A DNA stretch of 64,000 nt, from positions 532,633 through 596,632 of the forward strand of contig NZ_JACJSM010000001.1 of the NCBI RefSeq assembly GCF_014698145.1, in the 5' to 3' direction. Below, piece by piece: positions 26,210-34,883 of this stretch (its first letter is position 1; each line of letters opens with the position of its first letter). The DNA is from Oscillatoria sp. FACHB-1406 (GTDB taxonomy: Bacteria; Cyanobacteriota; Cyanobacteriia; Cyanobacteriales; Spirulinaceae). A program made the translations under genes and the position numbers. The notes under the pieces are model-generated. The model ran no database searches. It was not told the DNA's origin and saw only the letters and a program-made list of their open reading frames with translations.

Positions 26210-26507
26210 GGGTTTTGGGCGATGCGGGAATCTGCCACGGGTGCGACTGTATTGATTGTAGGGGGTGGGTGCGCGATCGCAGGGAGACGCGAAGCAGTGC
26301 AATTTTGGAAATGGGTCTTGACAGTTAATGTTTAGTGTCACTAAACTAAGCTATAGTCACTCATGCGACTTTAGGTGCATTATACAGGCGTGGCAAGAGG
26401 AGATAGTCGCTTAATTGCAAGCTTTAAGGACGATATTTGCTCGACACATTGGGCTTCACCTTGGAAGGATTAGACAGCAATTTGACTCATTTTGATAGGA
26501 GTATTTC

Positions 26508-27629
26508 ATGTACGCTACAAAAAATCCATCGTTATTGTCCGCAACCTTAATCGCGATCGCTACAACTATCGGTGTTTCCTCATCTTTAATGCCAGCTAAA
26601 GCCGGAACCATCCGTAGCGATCGCAGCGACTGGGAATATCGCAGCCTTGCCAATAACTTTTCTAGCGTTGGCTACCTCAGCGCCCGCAATAATTCTAGTG
26701 GCTGGGGATGTTCGGGAACCCTAATCGCTCAACGCTTTGTGTTAACAGCAGCCCACTGCGTCGAAAATTCAAGTACCGGGTGGATGAACCAAGGCACTTT
26801 TTGGCTGGGCAATCAAGGTTATAGCGTTAACCTTGTCGGTGCGAATACCGATTGGTTCAATTCAGGACGGGATTTAGGTTCTGGGGTTGACTTAGCCATA
26901 TTGAGTTTGAGTCAAAATGTCTGGAATGCGAACCCCGCAATGTTGTACGACGGACGCGACGAAGACTTAAAAATGGGAACTTACGTCGGTTACGGCGCAA
27001 CCGGAAATGGAGATACGGGTTACTACTATTATGATTACAACAAACGGGCAGGACAAAATACGATTGGAATTGGCACCCGTTTGGGCTGGAGCGATCGGAC
27101 ATTAGTGTCTGATTTTGACGACCCTCGCACGGCACAATGGAACGAGCCATTGAGTCAACCTCGTAACCTCGAATATCAATTGGCTCCCGGAGATAGCGGC
27201 GGCGGACTCTTCATCGACGGACGACTAGCAGGAGTTCATTCTTTCATTAGTAGCACCGATGGAAACACGAATTCCAGCTACCGCGATAGTTCTGCTTCAG
27301 TGCGCGTTTCCTCCTGGACGAGTTGGATTCGCGGTGCAGCGAATTACCTCGCGCAGTGGACGGGACAACCGACACCGCCAATTGCTAGCAGCGGCGGAAC
27401 AACCTCTAACGGAGAGGGTTGGAATCGTCAAGCAGAGGCTCCGTTAGCTCCCCAGTACGACTGGTTTGACGACCAAGTGTTTGTCAATTTCATCACCGAT
27501 GTAGACTTTGCTCAACACGATCCGGGCAAACCTGTCGATCCGACTCCAGCAACAACGCCCGAACCCAGCGCTCTCTTAGGTTTAATGGCGCTTTTCGGAT
27601 GGATGAAATTGCGGAAACGCGAGCGCTAA
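26508..27629 (+). CDS. secreted trypsin-like serine protease with PEP-CTERM sorting signal
   Basis: A 373-residue protein with ATAGGAG upstream of the ATG. A signal peptide spans about residues 1-32 (SATLIAIATTIGVSSSLMPAKA). The chymotrypsin fold shows the catalytic triad: His83 in TAAHC, Asp128 in GVDLAILSL and Ser230 in PGDSGGG; Cys68 and Cys84 could form the usual disulfide around the His. The tail is a proline-threonine linker followed by PEPSALLGLMALFGWMKLRKRER (351-373), a PEP-CTERM signal: the PEP motif, a hydrophobic helix and basic residues. The exosortase must be encoded elsewhere. The protein is therefore probably exported and surface-attached or released. Confidence 0.92.
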   Translation: MYATKNPSLLSATLIAIATTIGVSSSLMPAKAGTIRSDRSDWEYRSLANNFSSVGYLSARNNSSGWGCSGTLIAQRFVLTAAHCVENSSTGWMNQGTFWLGNQGYSVNLVGANTDWFNSGRDLGSGVDLAILSLSQNVWNANPAMLYDGRDEDLKMGTYVGYGATGNGDTGYYYYDYNKRAGQNTIGIGTRLGWSDRTLVSDFDDPRTAQWNEPLSQPRNLEYQLAPGDSGGGLFIDGRLAGVHSFISSTDGNTNSSYRDSSASVRVSSWTSWIRGAANYLAQWTGQPTPPIASSGGTTSNGEGWNRQAEAPLAPQYDWFDDQVFVNFITDVDFAQHDPGKPVDPTPATTPEPSALLGLMALFGWMKLRKRER

Positions 27630-27651
27630 ATTTTTAACCTAGGATGAAATA

Positions 27652-27744
27652 CGCGATCGCGCGATCGCTTTCCCCCGCCAGGACTCGGCGTAACACTTCT
27701 TTACGTCGGGGAGTAAGTTTGCTGAAAGTGCGATCGAATTCTTC
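27652..27744 (-). pseudogene. broken 5' fragment of an HTH-TPR regulator
   Basis: Ninety-one of 93 bases match 26108-26200. In antisense it encodes residues 4-34 of the HTH-TPR protein (EEFDRTFSKLTPRRKEVLRRV...), lacking the ATG and everything after the helix-turn-helix start. It is the remnant of a paralogue or a partial duplication, now separated from the complete gene by the protease gene. Confidence 0.75.
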
Positions 27745-27863
27745 GTTTTACGAAGCAATAGGGGTTACAGCGAACGAAAAAATGAGGCTTTCGGCTTATC
27801 CCGAACTGACGTTAACTCATTTTTATGGTAGATGGGTAGGCGTTTAAAAACTTAAATTTTACT

Positions 27864-28616
27864 ATGATTTGTAAGTATCAAAAGGTTGGTATCAGACCAA
27901 TATTAATAATCATATCAACATTGACGTTTTCCTCACTATTAGTAAGCTGCTCTGATCGCAAGCTATCAACAACTTTAGCAATAGATATTTCAGAATCAAA
28001 TGTTGCTAATACAGAAAATCACAAGTTAATGGAGGATATGTGTAAGGTAGTTACATTACAATTGCGAAGCTCAGATGCATTAACTATAGCTAGATTCAAC
28101 TCTAGCCCAGAACCCTCATTACTAAACAAAACTATTACCCAGTCTAATAGCCAACAGTGGCGAGATCACGGTAAGAGTATTTGTAAGACTTTATTTCAAT
28201 ATAATATCTCTAAAAATTTTGCGCCTCCCGGAACGGATATTCGGAGAACTTGGCTCTCTTTTTATAAAAACTATGAAAAACAAAAAATAATGTTTCTTCC
28301 TCAAAAAAAAGATATGCCAGTTGAAGTTTTTATAGCTTTAATTGACTCCCTTGAGCCTGTATCACAAAACGGGCAGGAAAAGTATAATATAGAAAAATTT
28401 AAAGATTCAGTTCAAACATTCATTAATGATGGAAACTTTGTTTTTATATACGTTTTTAACCACTCTGACAGACAGGATTTAGCGACAGATTTGGATTTTG
28501 TAGATAATACTTCAAAACGCTTAATATTTCTGGATGAAAACTACCAAGCACAAATAGATGATATATACTCACAAGCCAGAGCAGAAAAACGCAATGGTCA
28601 GGATAAAAAAAGTTAA
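27864..28616 (+). CDS. lipoprotein with von Willebrand A-like MIDAS motif
   Basis: A 250-residue protein. The N-terminus is a lipoprotein signal: hydrophobic ILIIISTLTFSSLLVSC with the lipobox Cys29. Right after it comes TTLAIDISESN, with Asp41, Ser43 and Ser45 fitting the DxSxS metal-ion-dependent adhesion site of von Willebrand A domains. The rest has alternating helix and strand with a QTFINDGNFVFIYVFNHS stretch like a late strand of that fold. It would face the periplasm. It is AT-rich and I saw no HIP1 site in the gene. Three genes follow one another at 38- and 47-base spacing. I do not recognise the family by name. Confidence 0.6.
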   Translation: MICKYQKVGIRPILIIISTLTFSSLLVSCSDRKLSTTLAIDISESNVANTENHKLMEDMCKVVTLQLRSSDALTIARFNSSPEPSLLNKTITQSNSQQWRDHGKSICKTLFQYNISKNFAPPGTDIRRTWLSFYKNYEKQKIMFLPQKKDMPVEVFIALIDSLEPVSQNGQEKYNIEKFKDSVQTFINDGNFVFIYVFNHSDRQDLATDLDFVDNTSKRLIFLDENYQAQIDDIYSQARAEKRNGQDKKS

Positions 28617-28654
28617 CTTTTGTATTCGTTTAGTCATATAGGAGCGTAAAACTT

Positions 28655-29902
28655 ATGGATAGAAAGCTTCAGAATCGGCGAGATGAATGGCTAAAACTAT
28701 CAACAGAAGAGTTAAATGGAATAGGAGATCTTTATGGTTCTTATATGTATGCCCAAATTGAAAAATATGCTGAATTCAAACTTGCACAGTCTCGGCTGAC
28801 AGATTTGGATACGGAAACCAACCAAAAATTCCCTAAATGGGCAATTTTTTTAGTATGGGTATTTTTGACTGCCCTAGGCTTAACAATCTTTACTGTACTT
28901 CCAAATATAATTTTAGGCAAACAAGGTAAAAGTGACAGTTTTATTGTTTTTTCACAATCAATTTTTGGTACATTTCTAGCTTTTATCGCTCATTTTGCTA
29001 TTTCTTCCTTCATTGCAGGAATGTTGACTCGTAATCAACACCTAACTGCTTTAAAACAGCTAAAAGAAGAAATGAGCAATGCAAGTATTCAGCAAATACG
29101 TAACCTTTTTATAAGTTACCAAATTATTGATTTACAAAAAACCGAAAAAGCTTACGCAAAATTTCCTCCAATATTTGTGGTATTGCCCGCTTTTATTTTT
29201 ACTTTGGCTGAGATTGTTGCACTATTTGTTATATTAACAGGAGGTGATGCTAGCCTTAACCCTATAATTTTACTGGTTGCTACACTTTTACCAGCTTGTT
29301 TGCTATGGGGAATTGCTTATATCACTGCTTATTATCAAAAAGTTCCACATCAAAATGCAGTTTTGAAAAGTATATATATTCAAAAAGTTAATGGAATAAA
29401 CTTAATTTATGATCGATACAATAAATCTAAACTTTTTTTCGATATGAATGAAGAAATTCAAGTTTATATTGACACAATGGAAAGTCTTCTCTTTAATGAT
29501 ATAGAAGAAAAAGAAAAAACGATTGAGTATGTTTTAGAATGTCAAAGAAGAAAAGATAATCGTGGAAACACATTAATTCAGCTTGATGGTCAGATAAGAT
29601 TCTATAGAGAGACTCTTCAGTTTATAAAAAATGAATCAAGTAAACTCACACACAATATTGAAACATCTAAATATAGTGATTTATCTGATAATGATTCAAG
29701 ACAGCGTAACATTCAGCCAGATGGTGAAGGTTATACGCCATTTAAAGAGCAAGTTTATAATGAAAAAATAATCAAAAAACATGACTACAAGTCACTTACA
29801 ATAGAACGAAGAGTAAATTTTTTAATTGAGTCATGTGAAAACAAAATAAAACAATTAGAAAAAAGTTATGAAGAAATGCAAAAAATTACCTTTAGTGAGT
29901 AA
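28655..29902 (+). CDS. four-TM membrane protein with long cytosolic coiled-coil domain
   Basis: A 415-residue protein with AGGAG ten bases before the ATG. Predicted membrane helices are at about residues 62-87, 98-122, 171-195 and 202-226, in two hairpins separated by a charged loop (residues 125-170). The N-terminal 60 residues and the last 185 residues are hydrophilic; the C-terminal part is helical, with KEKTIEYVLECQRRKD and NKIKQLEKSYEEMQK stretches suggesting coiled coils. No enzymatic motif is visible. It is AT-rich, like its neighbours, and very probably cotranscribed with the lipoprotein upstream and the nuclease downstream. The layout fits a membrane scaffold or pore-forming component, which is an inference. 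Confidence 0.6.
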   Translation: MDRKLQNRRDEWLKLSTEELNGIGDLYGSYMYAQIEKYAEFKLAQSRLTDLDTETNQKFPKWAIFLVWVFLTALGLTIFTVLPNIILGKQGKSDSFIVFSQSIFGTFLAFIAHFAISSFIAGMLTRNQHLTALKQLKEEMSNASIQQIRNLFISYQIIDLQKTEKAYAKFPPIFVVLPAFIFTLAEIVALFVILTGGDASLNPIILLVATLLPACLLWGIAYITAYYQKVPHQNAVLKSIYIQKVNGINLIYDRYNKSKLFFDMNEEIQVYIDTMESLLFNDIEEKEKTIEYVLECQRRKDNRGNTLIQLDGQIRFYRETLQFIKNESSKLTHNIETSKYSDLSDNDSRQRNIQPDGEGYTPFKEQVYNEKIIKKHDYKSLTIERRVNFLIESCENKIKQLEKSYEEMQKITFSE

Positions 29903-29949
29903 ATAATTTCTATCCATAAACTATTTATGTAAGGGATTATAACTAACCT

Positions 29950-30480
29950 ATGATTTTTTTTGGAAGAGAATTTAATAGTGCTTGGTCTGAGCCGCATTTT
30001 CATGAACTTCACACCGAACTTGAGACTTATGATAATTTGGGGAAATTAAAAAGATACAAGCAACCAGGTAGAATTCTGAACATAGGTGGAGTACCAAATA
30101 CTCCTGGCATTTATCTTATACGAGATATTTATAAAACTAACATTTATGTTGGTCAGACTGAGAAACAAGGGATACGAACTCGCCTAAGTCAACATCTGAA
30201 TGCTCAGGGTTCTAAAGGACTTAAAAGAGGTATTTTATATGAAATACGATGGGCTGAAACTTATGGGTTAGAAATTGAAAAGATTGCTGAAGCTGTAGCA
30301 GTTGTCTTTTTTCAACCTAAACAAAATCCAGGTAATGATTGGAAAGGTAATTTGAGAAAAGCCCTACAGAATGACTTAGAGCATGTAGTTATAGCTGAAG
30401 CTAAGCGATTAGGTTTCCTGAGAGGATCGGGATCTGAAAAAGAACGTTTCATGGCAAAATTGCTTGAAATAAGTAGATAA
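29950..30480 (+). CDS. GIY-YIG nuclease-like protein
   Basis: A 176-residue protein. Residues about 50-130 show the GIY-YIG pattern: GIYLIRD at 53-59, a NIYVGQT segment (the YIG equivalent, Tyr66-Gly68) and an RTRLSQHL segment with the active-site Arg and a downstream His, followed by the KIAEAVAVVFFQPKQNPGN stretch with the acidic and Asn positions. The nuclease domain is preceded by about 50 residues and followed by a short basic tail. It is the last gene of the AT-rich cassette and is the only clear enzyme in it. DNA cleavage is a family inference; the target is unknown. Confidence 0.72.
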   Translation: MIFFGREFNSAWSEPHFHELHTELETYDNLGKLKRYKQPGRILNIGGVPNTPGIYLIRDIYKTNIYVGQTEKQGIRTRLSQHLNAQGSKGLKRGILYEIRWAETYGLEIEKIAEAVAVVFFQPKQNPGNDWKGNLRKALQNDLEHVVIAEAKRLGFLRGSGSEKERFMAKLLEISR

Positions 30481-30596
30481 GATTTTCTCTGAGCTTTAAT
30501 TAATGCGTGAAGCGTTCCGAAAAGACTGAGAAAGTATTGATATGAATAGACCTCTCTAGAAACGTCAGAACTGCCTTCAGCAGGCTGTTTAAAATT

Positions 30597-30731
30597 TTAA
30601 CGTTCAGCGTCGTTTAAAACCTTTTGATTCGCTTTTCCTGCCTCTCTGACCGTCAAAATATCGTGTCCCAATACTCGCAAAAATTCGACGACAGGAACAG
30701 GAAATTGTTCGTCCGCATAGAGGCGCGCCAT
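30597..30731 (-). pseudogene. truncated DUF5615 PIN-like toxin
   Basis: A 44-codon frame begins MARLYADEQFPVPVVEFLRVLG and matches the start of DUF5615 PIN-like proteins, which are normally about 110-120 residues, as in the intact copy at 58879. It stops after KANQKVLNDAER, so the C-terminal two-thirds with most catalytic acids is missing. It lies 3 bases downstream of the DUF433 antitoxin, the usual partner order. Confidence 0.7.
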
Positions 30732-30734
30732 ACT

Positions 30735-31085
30735 TTATACTGCTTCATCCATGACAGCTTCATTTTCCATAATCTCAGCCTCTATTTCATCCGAGAAAGC
30801 TTCTGTATAAGCCCAAGCATTTACCAAATCTCTCGCAGAGAGTCCGGGATAACTAGCGAGCAAATCTGCTTCACTATAGCCAATGCGACGCGCTTCCACC
30901 AGGCCCCAAACGGCGATGCGCATTCCCGCAATGCAAGCGCTACCGCCGCAAACTTCGGGCGTTTTTTCAATCCCGCGCCCTAGGGAGAATGACTCTCGAG
31001 AAAGCAGTTGGATAACTCGCTCTTTGTCTTCGTTAGACAGGGCTAACAATTGAGGTTCTAATTCTTTGAGCGTTGCCATAGTCAA
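30735..31085 (-). CDS. DUF433 antitoxin
   Basis: A 116-residue protein whose middle (residues about 37-95) is the DUF433 helix-turn-helix domain: PEVCGGSACIAGMRIAVWGLVEARRIGYSEADLLASYPGLSARDLVNAWAY. The first 35 residues are an N-terminal helical extension with a KERVIQLLSRE pattern. DUF433 proteins pair with DUF5615 PIN-like toxins; the gene for the partner is truncated here, so this antitoxin may be orphaned or may act on another locus. Confidence 0.85.
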   Translation of the reverse strand: MTMATLKELEPQLLALSNEDKERVIQLLSRESFSLGRGIEKTPEVCGGSACIAGMRIAVWGLVEARRIGYSEADLLASYPGLSARDLVNAWAYTEAFSDEIEAEIMENEAVMDEAV

Positions 31086-31162
31086 GCGTTAACCTCGATT
31101 TAGAAGAGGAGATATTGACGGAAAATTGCGATCGCGTAGATATTATTGATGAGCGAACGTCC

Positions 31163-31384
31163 CTACAGAGCAGATGCTCGATCTAATTTCTCTAAAATCT
31201 CCAATCCCCGCTCAACATTTCCTGTCGCCGCCAAAGCGTTGAATCGAGTCATTGCCTCGAATTCGCTCACAGCCACTGTTGATAACTCTTCCATTAACTG
31301 GTTGACAGTTACCCCTCTCGCTCGTGCTAGATTTTTTAGCTGAGAATGTTTCTCTTCCGGTAAATGAATTGTTAAAGTCACCAT
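31163..31384 (-). CDS. ribbon-helix-helix type antitoxin
   Basis: A 73-residue protein starting MVTLTIHLPEEKHSQLKNLARARGVTVNQLMEEL, the strand followed by two helices of a ribbon-helix-helix DNA-binding domain. The C-terminal half (AATGNVERGLEILEKL) is the toxin-binding tail seen in PIN-associated antitoxins. It lies 6 bases downstream of the PIN toxin gene in a toxin-first order. Confidence 0.8.
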   Translation of the reverse strand: MVTLTIHLPEEKHSQLKNLARARGVTVNQLMEELSTVAVSEFEAMTRFNALAATGNVERGLEILEKLDRASAL

Positions 31385-31390
31385 TTTAAT

Positions 31391-31816
31391 TTAACTCCTG
31401 AGTATTTCTTCTGGCTTTAAAATTGACAAATTGGGAAACAGTAAGGTGGTGTTTTTGAAGTCTTTAATGTTATTGGTTACGATGCTGGAGGCATTGCCAG
31501 CAATCGCTAATTCAATTAAATGATTGTCGCCCTCATCTCTTAGATTAGGTCGCCATGAATAGTAAATATGTACCCACTCACTTACGCTTATCAATGCTGA
31601 AAATAAACTTATAACTTCTGTTTTCTCAAGCGGACATTGATTCAAAATCTCTGTCCTATTCATCACTGATTCATACTCGCAAAATAAAGCATTACCCATT
31701 AAAGAAGTGTACTCTTTCTTTAAACAACGCCGAATAACTTCTCGACTCGCTCCAGTTTGCCCAATCAAAGCACTAATAAAGACACTGGTATCGATAACGA
31801 TTTTGATGCTCATCAT
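31391..31816 (-). CDS. PIN-domain toxin, COG1569-like
   Basis: A 141-residue protein with the PIN pattern: IVIDTSVFISALI with the first acid (Asp9), the middle EC-YE stretch in FCEYESVMNR, DEGDNHLIELAIAG with the third acid, and IVTNNIKDF near the end. Proteins of this group are ribonuclease toxins. Start could be 31816 or the next ATG at 31813. The toxin gene precedes the antitoxin gene in transcription order, the reverse of many type II modules. Confidence 0.85.
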   Translation of the reverse strand: MMSIKIVIDTSVFISALIGQTGASREVIRRCLKKEYTSLMGNALFCEYESVMNRTEILNQCPLEKTEVISLFSALISVSEWVHIYYSWRPNLRDEGDNHLIELAIAGNASSIVTNNIKDFKNTTLLFPNLSILKPEEILRS

Positions 31817-32362
31817 GTCATGATAGCATATACGTTATCAAATCGAAAGCGACACAGCCTCAATCGGCAATCGAGCGATCGCTACAAACAAAAAGTAGTT
31901 TTATCGAACGGAAACCTTTTCTTTGAAAAGTATCGATTATACGGGGACTTTTGCCCAACTTTACGAGGATGTTACTTTTGGATAATCTAACGCGAGTCCA
32001 AAGGGATACGCTTATCGGGATGCGCGGCTCCAAGTAATGAAATAAAAGGAAAAATCGCGGACTAAAAATTGCAACAAGAAAATGATTGGGGGCGCTGCCT
32101 CTCGCCCCCCTTACCACAACATTCATATCCGTTTCCTCCCTCAAAGGGACTAGATATTGCAGTAGCGAGTAACTTTTACGTTCCCAAGCTAAGTAAAACT
32201 GCTGAGATCGCAAGCATTACACGCTTTACACAACGTTTACAATAACTTTCACAAAAACTTTGCAAATCCCTGTTCGCGTTGGGGGCAGTCGTGGAACTCT
32301 AGACAATAGGAGGATGCAAGGTTAGTTTAATATTGATTCACAACTCAAAGCCAATCAGCCCT
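31817..32362. other. 546-base intergenic region
   Basis: It holds the leader of the UDP-glucuronate decarboxylase gene. A GGGGGCG hairpin with loop CTGCCTCT at 32088-32109 has no T-tract. A GGAGG-like stretch (32309) and TTTACACAACGTTTACAATAAC near 32230 could be a promoter but are unassigned. No gene is supported. Confidence 0.5.
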
Positions 32363-33295
32363 ATGAGAATCCTGGTAACAGGTGGTGCGGGTTTTCTCGG
32401 TTCCCATCTTATCGACCGGCTTATGGAAGCCGGTCACGACGTAATCTGCTTGGACAACTATTTCACGGGTCACAGGCGCAACGTCCAACAATGGATAGGT
32501 CATCCCAAGTTTGAACTTATCCGTCACGATATTACCGAGCCAATCCGCTTAGAAGTCGATCAAATCTATCATCTTGCTTGTCCTGCTTCGCCGATTCACT
32601 ACCAGTACAACCCGGTCAAAACCATCAAAACCAACGTCATGGGGACGATGAATATGCTGGGGTTAGCCAAGCGAGTCAAAGCGCGATTTTTCTTGGCTTC
32701 TACTTCTGAAGTCTACGGCGATCCGGACGTTCACCCCCAACCGGAAGACTATCGGGGCAACGTCAACCCGATTGGGATCAGATCCTGTTACGATGAGGGC
32801 AAGCGAGTGGCGGAAACGCTGGCGTTTGACTATCACCGCCAGAACGGAGTCGATATTCGCGTGGTGCGGATTTTCAATACTTACGGCCCTCGGATGTTGG
32901 AAAATGACGGGCGCGTGGTCAGTAATTTTATCGTTCAGGCGCTGCGCGGCGAACCGCTGACGGTTTACGGCGATGGTTCCCAAACGCGGAGTTTCTGCTA
33001 TGCTTCGGATTTGATCGAAGGCTTTATTCGCTTGATGAATAGCGAACATACCGGCCCCATTAATATCGGCAATCCGGGGGAATATACGATTTTGGAGCTT
33101 GCCCAAACGATTCAGGGCATGATTAATCCAGATGCGGAGTTAATTTATAAACCTTTACCCCAAGACGATCCCAAACAGCGACAACCGGATATCACGAAGG
33201 CAAAAACGCTGTTGGGGTGGGAACCGACGGTTCAGTTGCAGGAAGGATTAAAGCAAACGATCGCATATTTCCGCGATCGCATCGAAGCCGAGTAG
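32363..33295 (+). CDS. uxs: UDP-glucuronate decarboxylase (UDP-xylose synthase)
   Basis: An SDR-family NAD-dependent enzyme that converts UDP-glucuronate to UDP-xylose and CO2. I start at the ATG at 32363 ([15 protein letters not shown]), giving 310 residues; the frame opens at a TTG at 32333 with ten extra residues. Visible motifs: the GGAGFLGSH nucleotide loop, DNYFTG, the HLACPASP segment, the STSEVYGDP segment and the catalytic Tyr-Lys pair in [11 protein letters not shown], then [10 protein letters not shown]. These match the UXS1 family. It is followed 69 bases later by UDP-glucose dehydrogenase, which makes its substrate, so the two form a UDP-xylose pathway for cell-surface polysaccharide. 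Confidence 0.92.
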   Translation: MRILVTGGAGFLGSHLIDRLMEAGHDVICLDNYFTGHRRNVQQWIGHPKFELIRHDITEPIRLEVDQIYHLACPASPIHYQYNPVKTIKTNVMGTMNMLGLAKRVKARFFLASTSEVYGDPDVHPQPEDYRGNVNPIGIRSCYDEGKRVAETLAFDYHRQNGVDIRVVRIFNTYGPRMLENDGRVVSNFIVQALRGEPLTVYGDGSQTRSFCYASDLIEGFIRLMNSEHTGPINIGNPGEYTILELAQTIQGMINPDAELIYKPLPQDDPKQRQPDITKAKTLLGWEPTVQLQEGLKQTIAYFRDRIEAE

Positions 33296-33364
33296 TCTCG
33301 GTAAAACTCCCACTCTTGACTCTCCAGTTCGCTTAGTTTACCTATTTGTTGAGGAATTAGTGAT

Positions 33365-34759
33365 ATGCGCGTTTGTGTCATTGGTACGGGTTACGTTGGC
33401 TTAGTCACGGGCGTTTGTCTCTCTCATATCGGCCACCACGTTATCTGTATCGACAATAATGAGGAAAAGGTCAAACTCATGAAGTCGGGACAATCCCCGA
33501 TTTACGAACCCGGACTTTCCGAACTGATGCAGTCTTCGATGAAGTCCGGCAATCTCGAGTTTTCTTCCGACCTCGAACGAGGGGTTGACAATAGTGACAT
33601 CTTATTTATTGCCGTAGGAACGCCAGCGTTGCCGACGGGAGAAAGCGATACGCGCTACGTGGAAGCCGTCGCGCGCGGAATTGGCGAACATCTCAAAGAC
33701 GGCTACAAAGTCATCGTCAATAAATCAACCGTTCCCATCGGTTCTGGCGACTGGGTACGGATGATCGTTCTCGATGGCGTAGGAGAACGCCAGAAAACGC
33801 TAGTAGCCGCAGGCGGCCCGGATGCGTCCACTCAGGCGATTGGGGCAGAATTTGATGTTGTCAGCAACCCCGAATTCCTGCGGGAAGGTTCGGCAGTCTA
33901 CGATACCTTCAATCCCGATCGCATCGTACTGGGCAGCAACAGCCAAAAAGCGCTCGATATGATGCAAGAACTCTACGCGCCCTTAGTGACTCGCACCTTT
34001 GGCGAAGAAGAAAACAAAAACTTACCGCCCGTACCCATTGTCACCACCGACCTCAACTCGGCGGAAATGATCAAGTACGCGGCTAACTCCTTCCTCGCCA
34101 CCAAAATCAGCTTTATCAACGAAGTCGCCAATATTTGCGATCGCGTCGGCGCGGATGTCGTCCAAGTTGCCAAAGGTATCGGTCTCGATTCTCGCATTGG
34201 CACCAAATTCCTGCAAGCCGGACTCGGTTGGGGCGGTTCCTGCTTCCCCAAAGATGTCTCAGCCCTCATTCATACCGCCGACGACTACGGTTACAACTCC
34301 GAACTGCTTAAGTCTGCGGTGGAAGTCAACAAACGCCAGCGCGCGATCCTGCTCGAAAAATTGCAAAAGGAACTCAAAATCCTCAAAGGCAAAGTGATCG
34401 GTTTGCTTGGTTTAACCTTCAAACCCGATACCGACGATATGCGCGACGCACCCTCCCTCGACCTCATCGAACAACTCAATCGCCTCGGCGCAAAAGTCAA
34501 AGCCTACGACCCCATCGTCTCCCAAACCGGCATCAGCCACGGCCTCTCCGGTGTCATTATTGAAACCGATGCCGAACGCCTCGCCGATGGTTGCGATGCC
34601 TTAGTCTTAGTCACCGACTGGCAGCAATTCGCCAACATCGACTATGAGAAACTTGCCAAACAGATGCACAGCAGTCGCGTGATTGTGGACGGCCGCAATT
34701 TCCTCGATCGCAAAGCCGCAGAAAAAGCAGGTTTCCGCTACGTCGGCATCGGGCATTAA
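33365..34759 (+). CDS. ugd: UDP-glucose 6-dehydrogenase
   Basis: A 464-residue enzyme that oxidises UDP-glucose to UDP-glucuronate in two NAD-dependent steps. It has the N-terminal GTGYVGLVTGVCLS nucleotide motif, the NPEFLREGSAVYD segment with the Glu and Phe of the active site, and the catalytic Cys in GWGGSCFPKD, plus GLTFKPDTDDMRDAPS in the C-terminal domain. The stop codon (34757-34759) is directly followed by an ATTATCC-type repeat. It is the second gene of the UDP-xylose pair. Confidence 0.97.
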   Translation: MRVCVIGTGYVGLVTGVCLSHIGHHVICIDNNEEKVKLMKSGQSPIYEPGLSELMQSSMKSGNLEFSSDLERGVDNSDILFIAVGTPALPTGESDTRYVEAVARGIGEHLKDGYKVIVNKSTVPIGSGDWVRMIVLDGVGERQKTLVAAGGPDASTQAIGAEFDVVSNPEFLREGSAVYDTFNPDRIVLGSNSQKALDMMQELYAPLVTRTFGEEENKNLPPVPIVTTDLNSAEMIKYAANSFLATKISFINEVANICDRVGADVVQVAKGIGLDSRIGTKFLQAGLGWGGSCFPKDVSALIHTADDYGYNSELLKSAVEVNKRQRAILLEKLQKELKILKGKVIGLLGLTFKPDTDDMRDAPSLDLIEQLNRLGAKVKAYDPIVSQTGISHGLSGVIIETDAERLADGCDALVLVTDWQQFANIDYEKLAKQMHSSRVIVDGRNFLDRKAAEKAGFRYVGIGH

Positions 34760-34764
34760 TGGGT

Positions 34765-34821
34765 AATGGATAATTGATAATCAAGGACGGCTTGCTGTTC
34801 CCACTTTGTCAATTATCCATT
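34765..34821. repeat. inverted repeat after ugd, ATTATCC type
   Basis: AATGGATAATTGA at 34765-34777 pairs perfectly with TCAATTATCCATT at 34809-34821 across 31 bases. It starts six bases after the ugd stop codon and may double as a transcription end, though no T-tract follows. Confidence 0.55.
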
Positions 34822-34883
34822 GATTAAGATAATGTTAAGATACGTTAAACTGTAAAAACCAGAGCCGGTTTAACGTTGAATAA

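Noticed and set aside
27644-27847. Plus-strand frame spanning the duplicated regulator fragment
   Set aside because: It is antisense to the duplicated HTH codons and then runs into unrelated sequence.
32088-32109. GGGGGCG hairpin considered as a terminator
   Set aside because: No T-tract follows on either strand and it lies far from gene ends.
31860-32213. Minus-strand frame of 117 codons upstream of the decarboxylase gene
   Set aside because: It has odd composition, no recognisable motif and would overlap the promoter region; no support.
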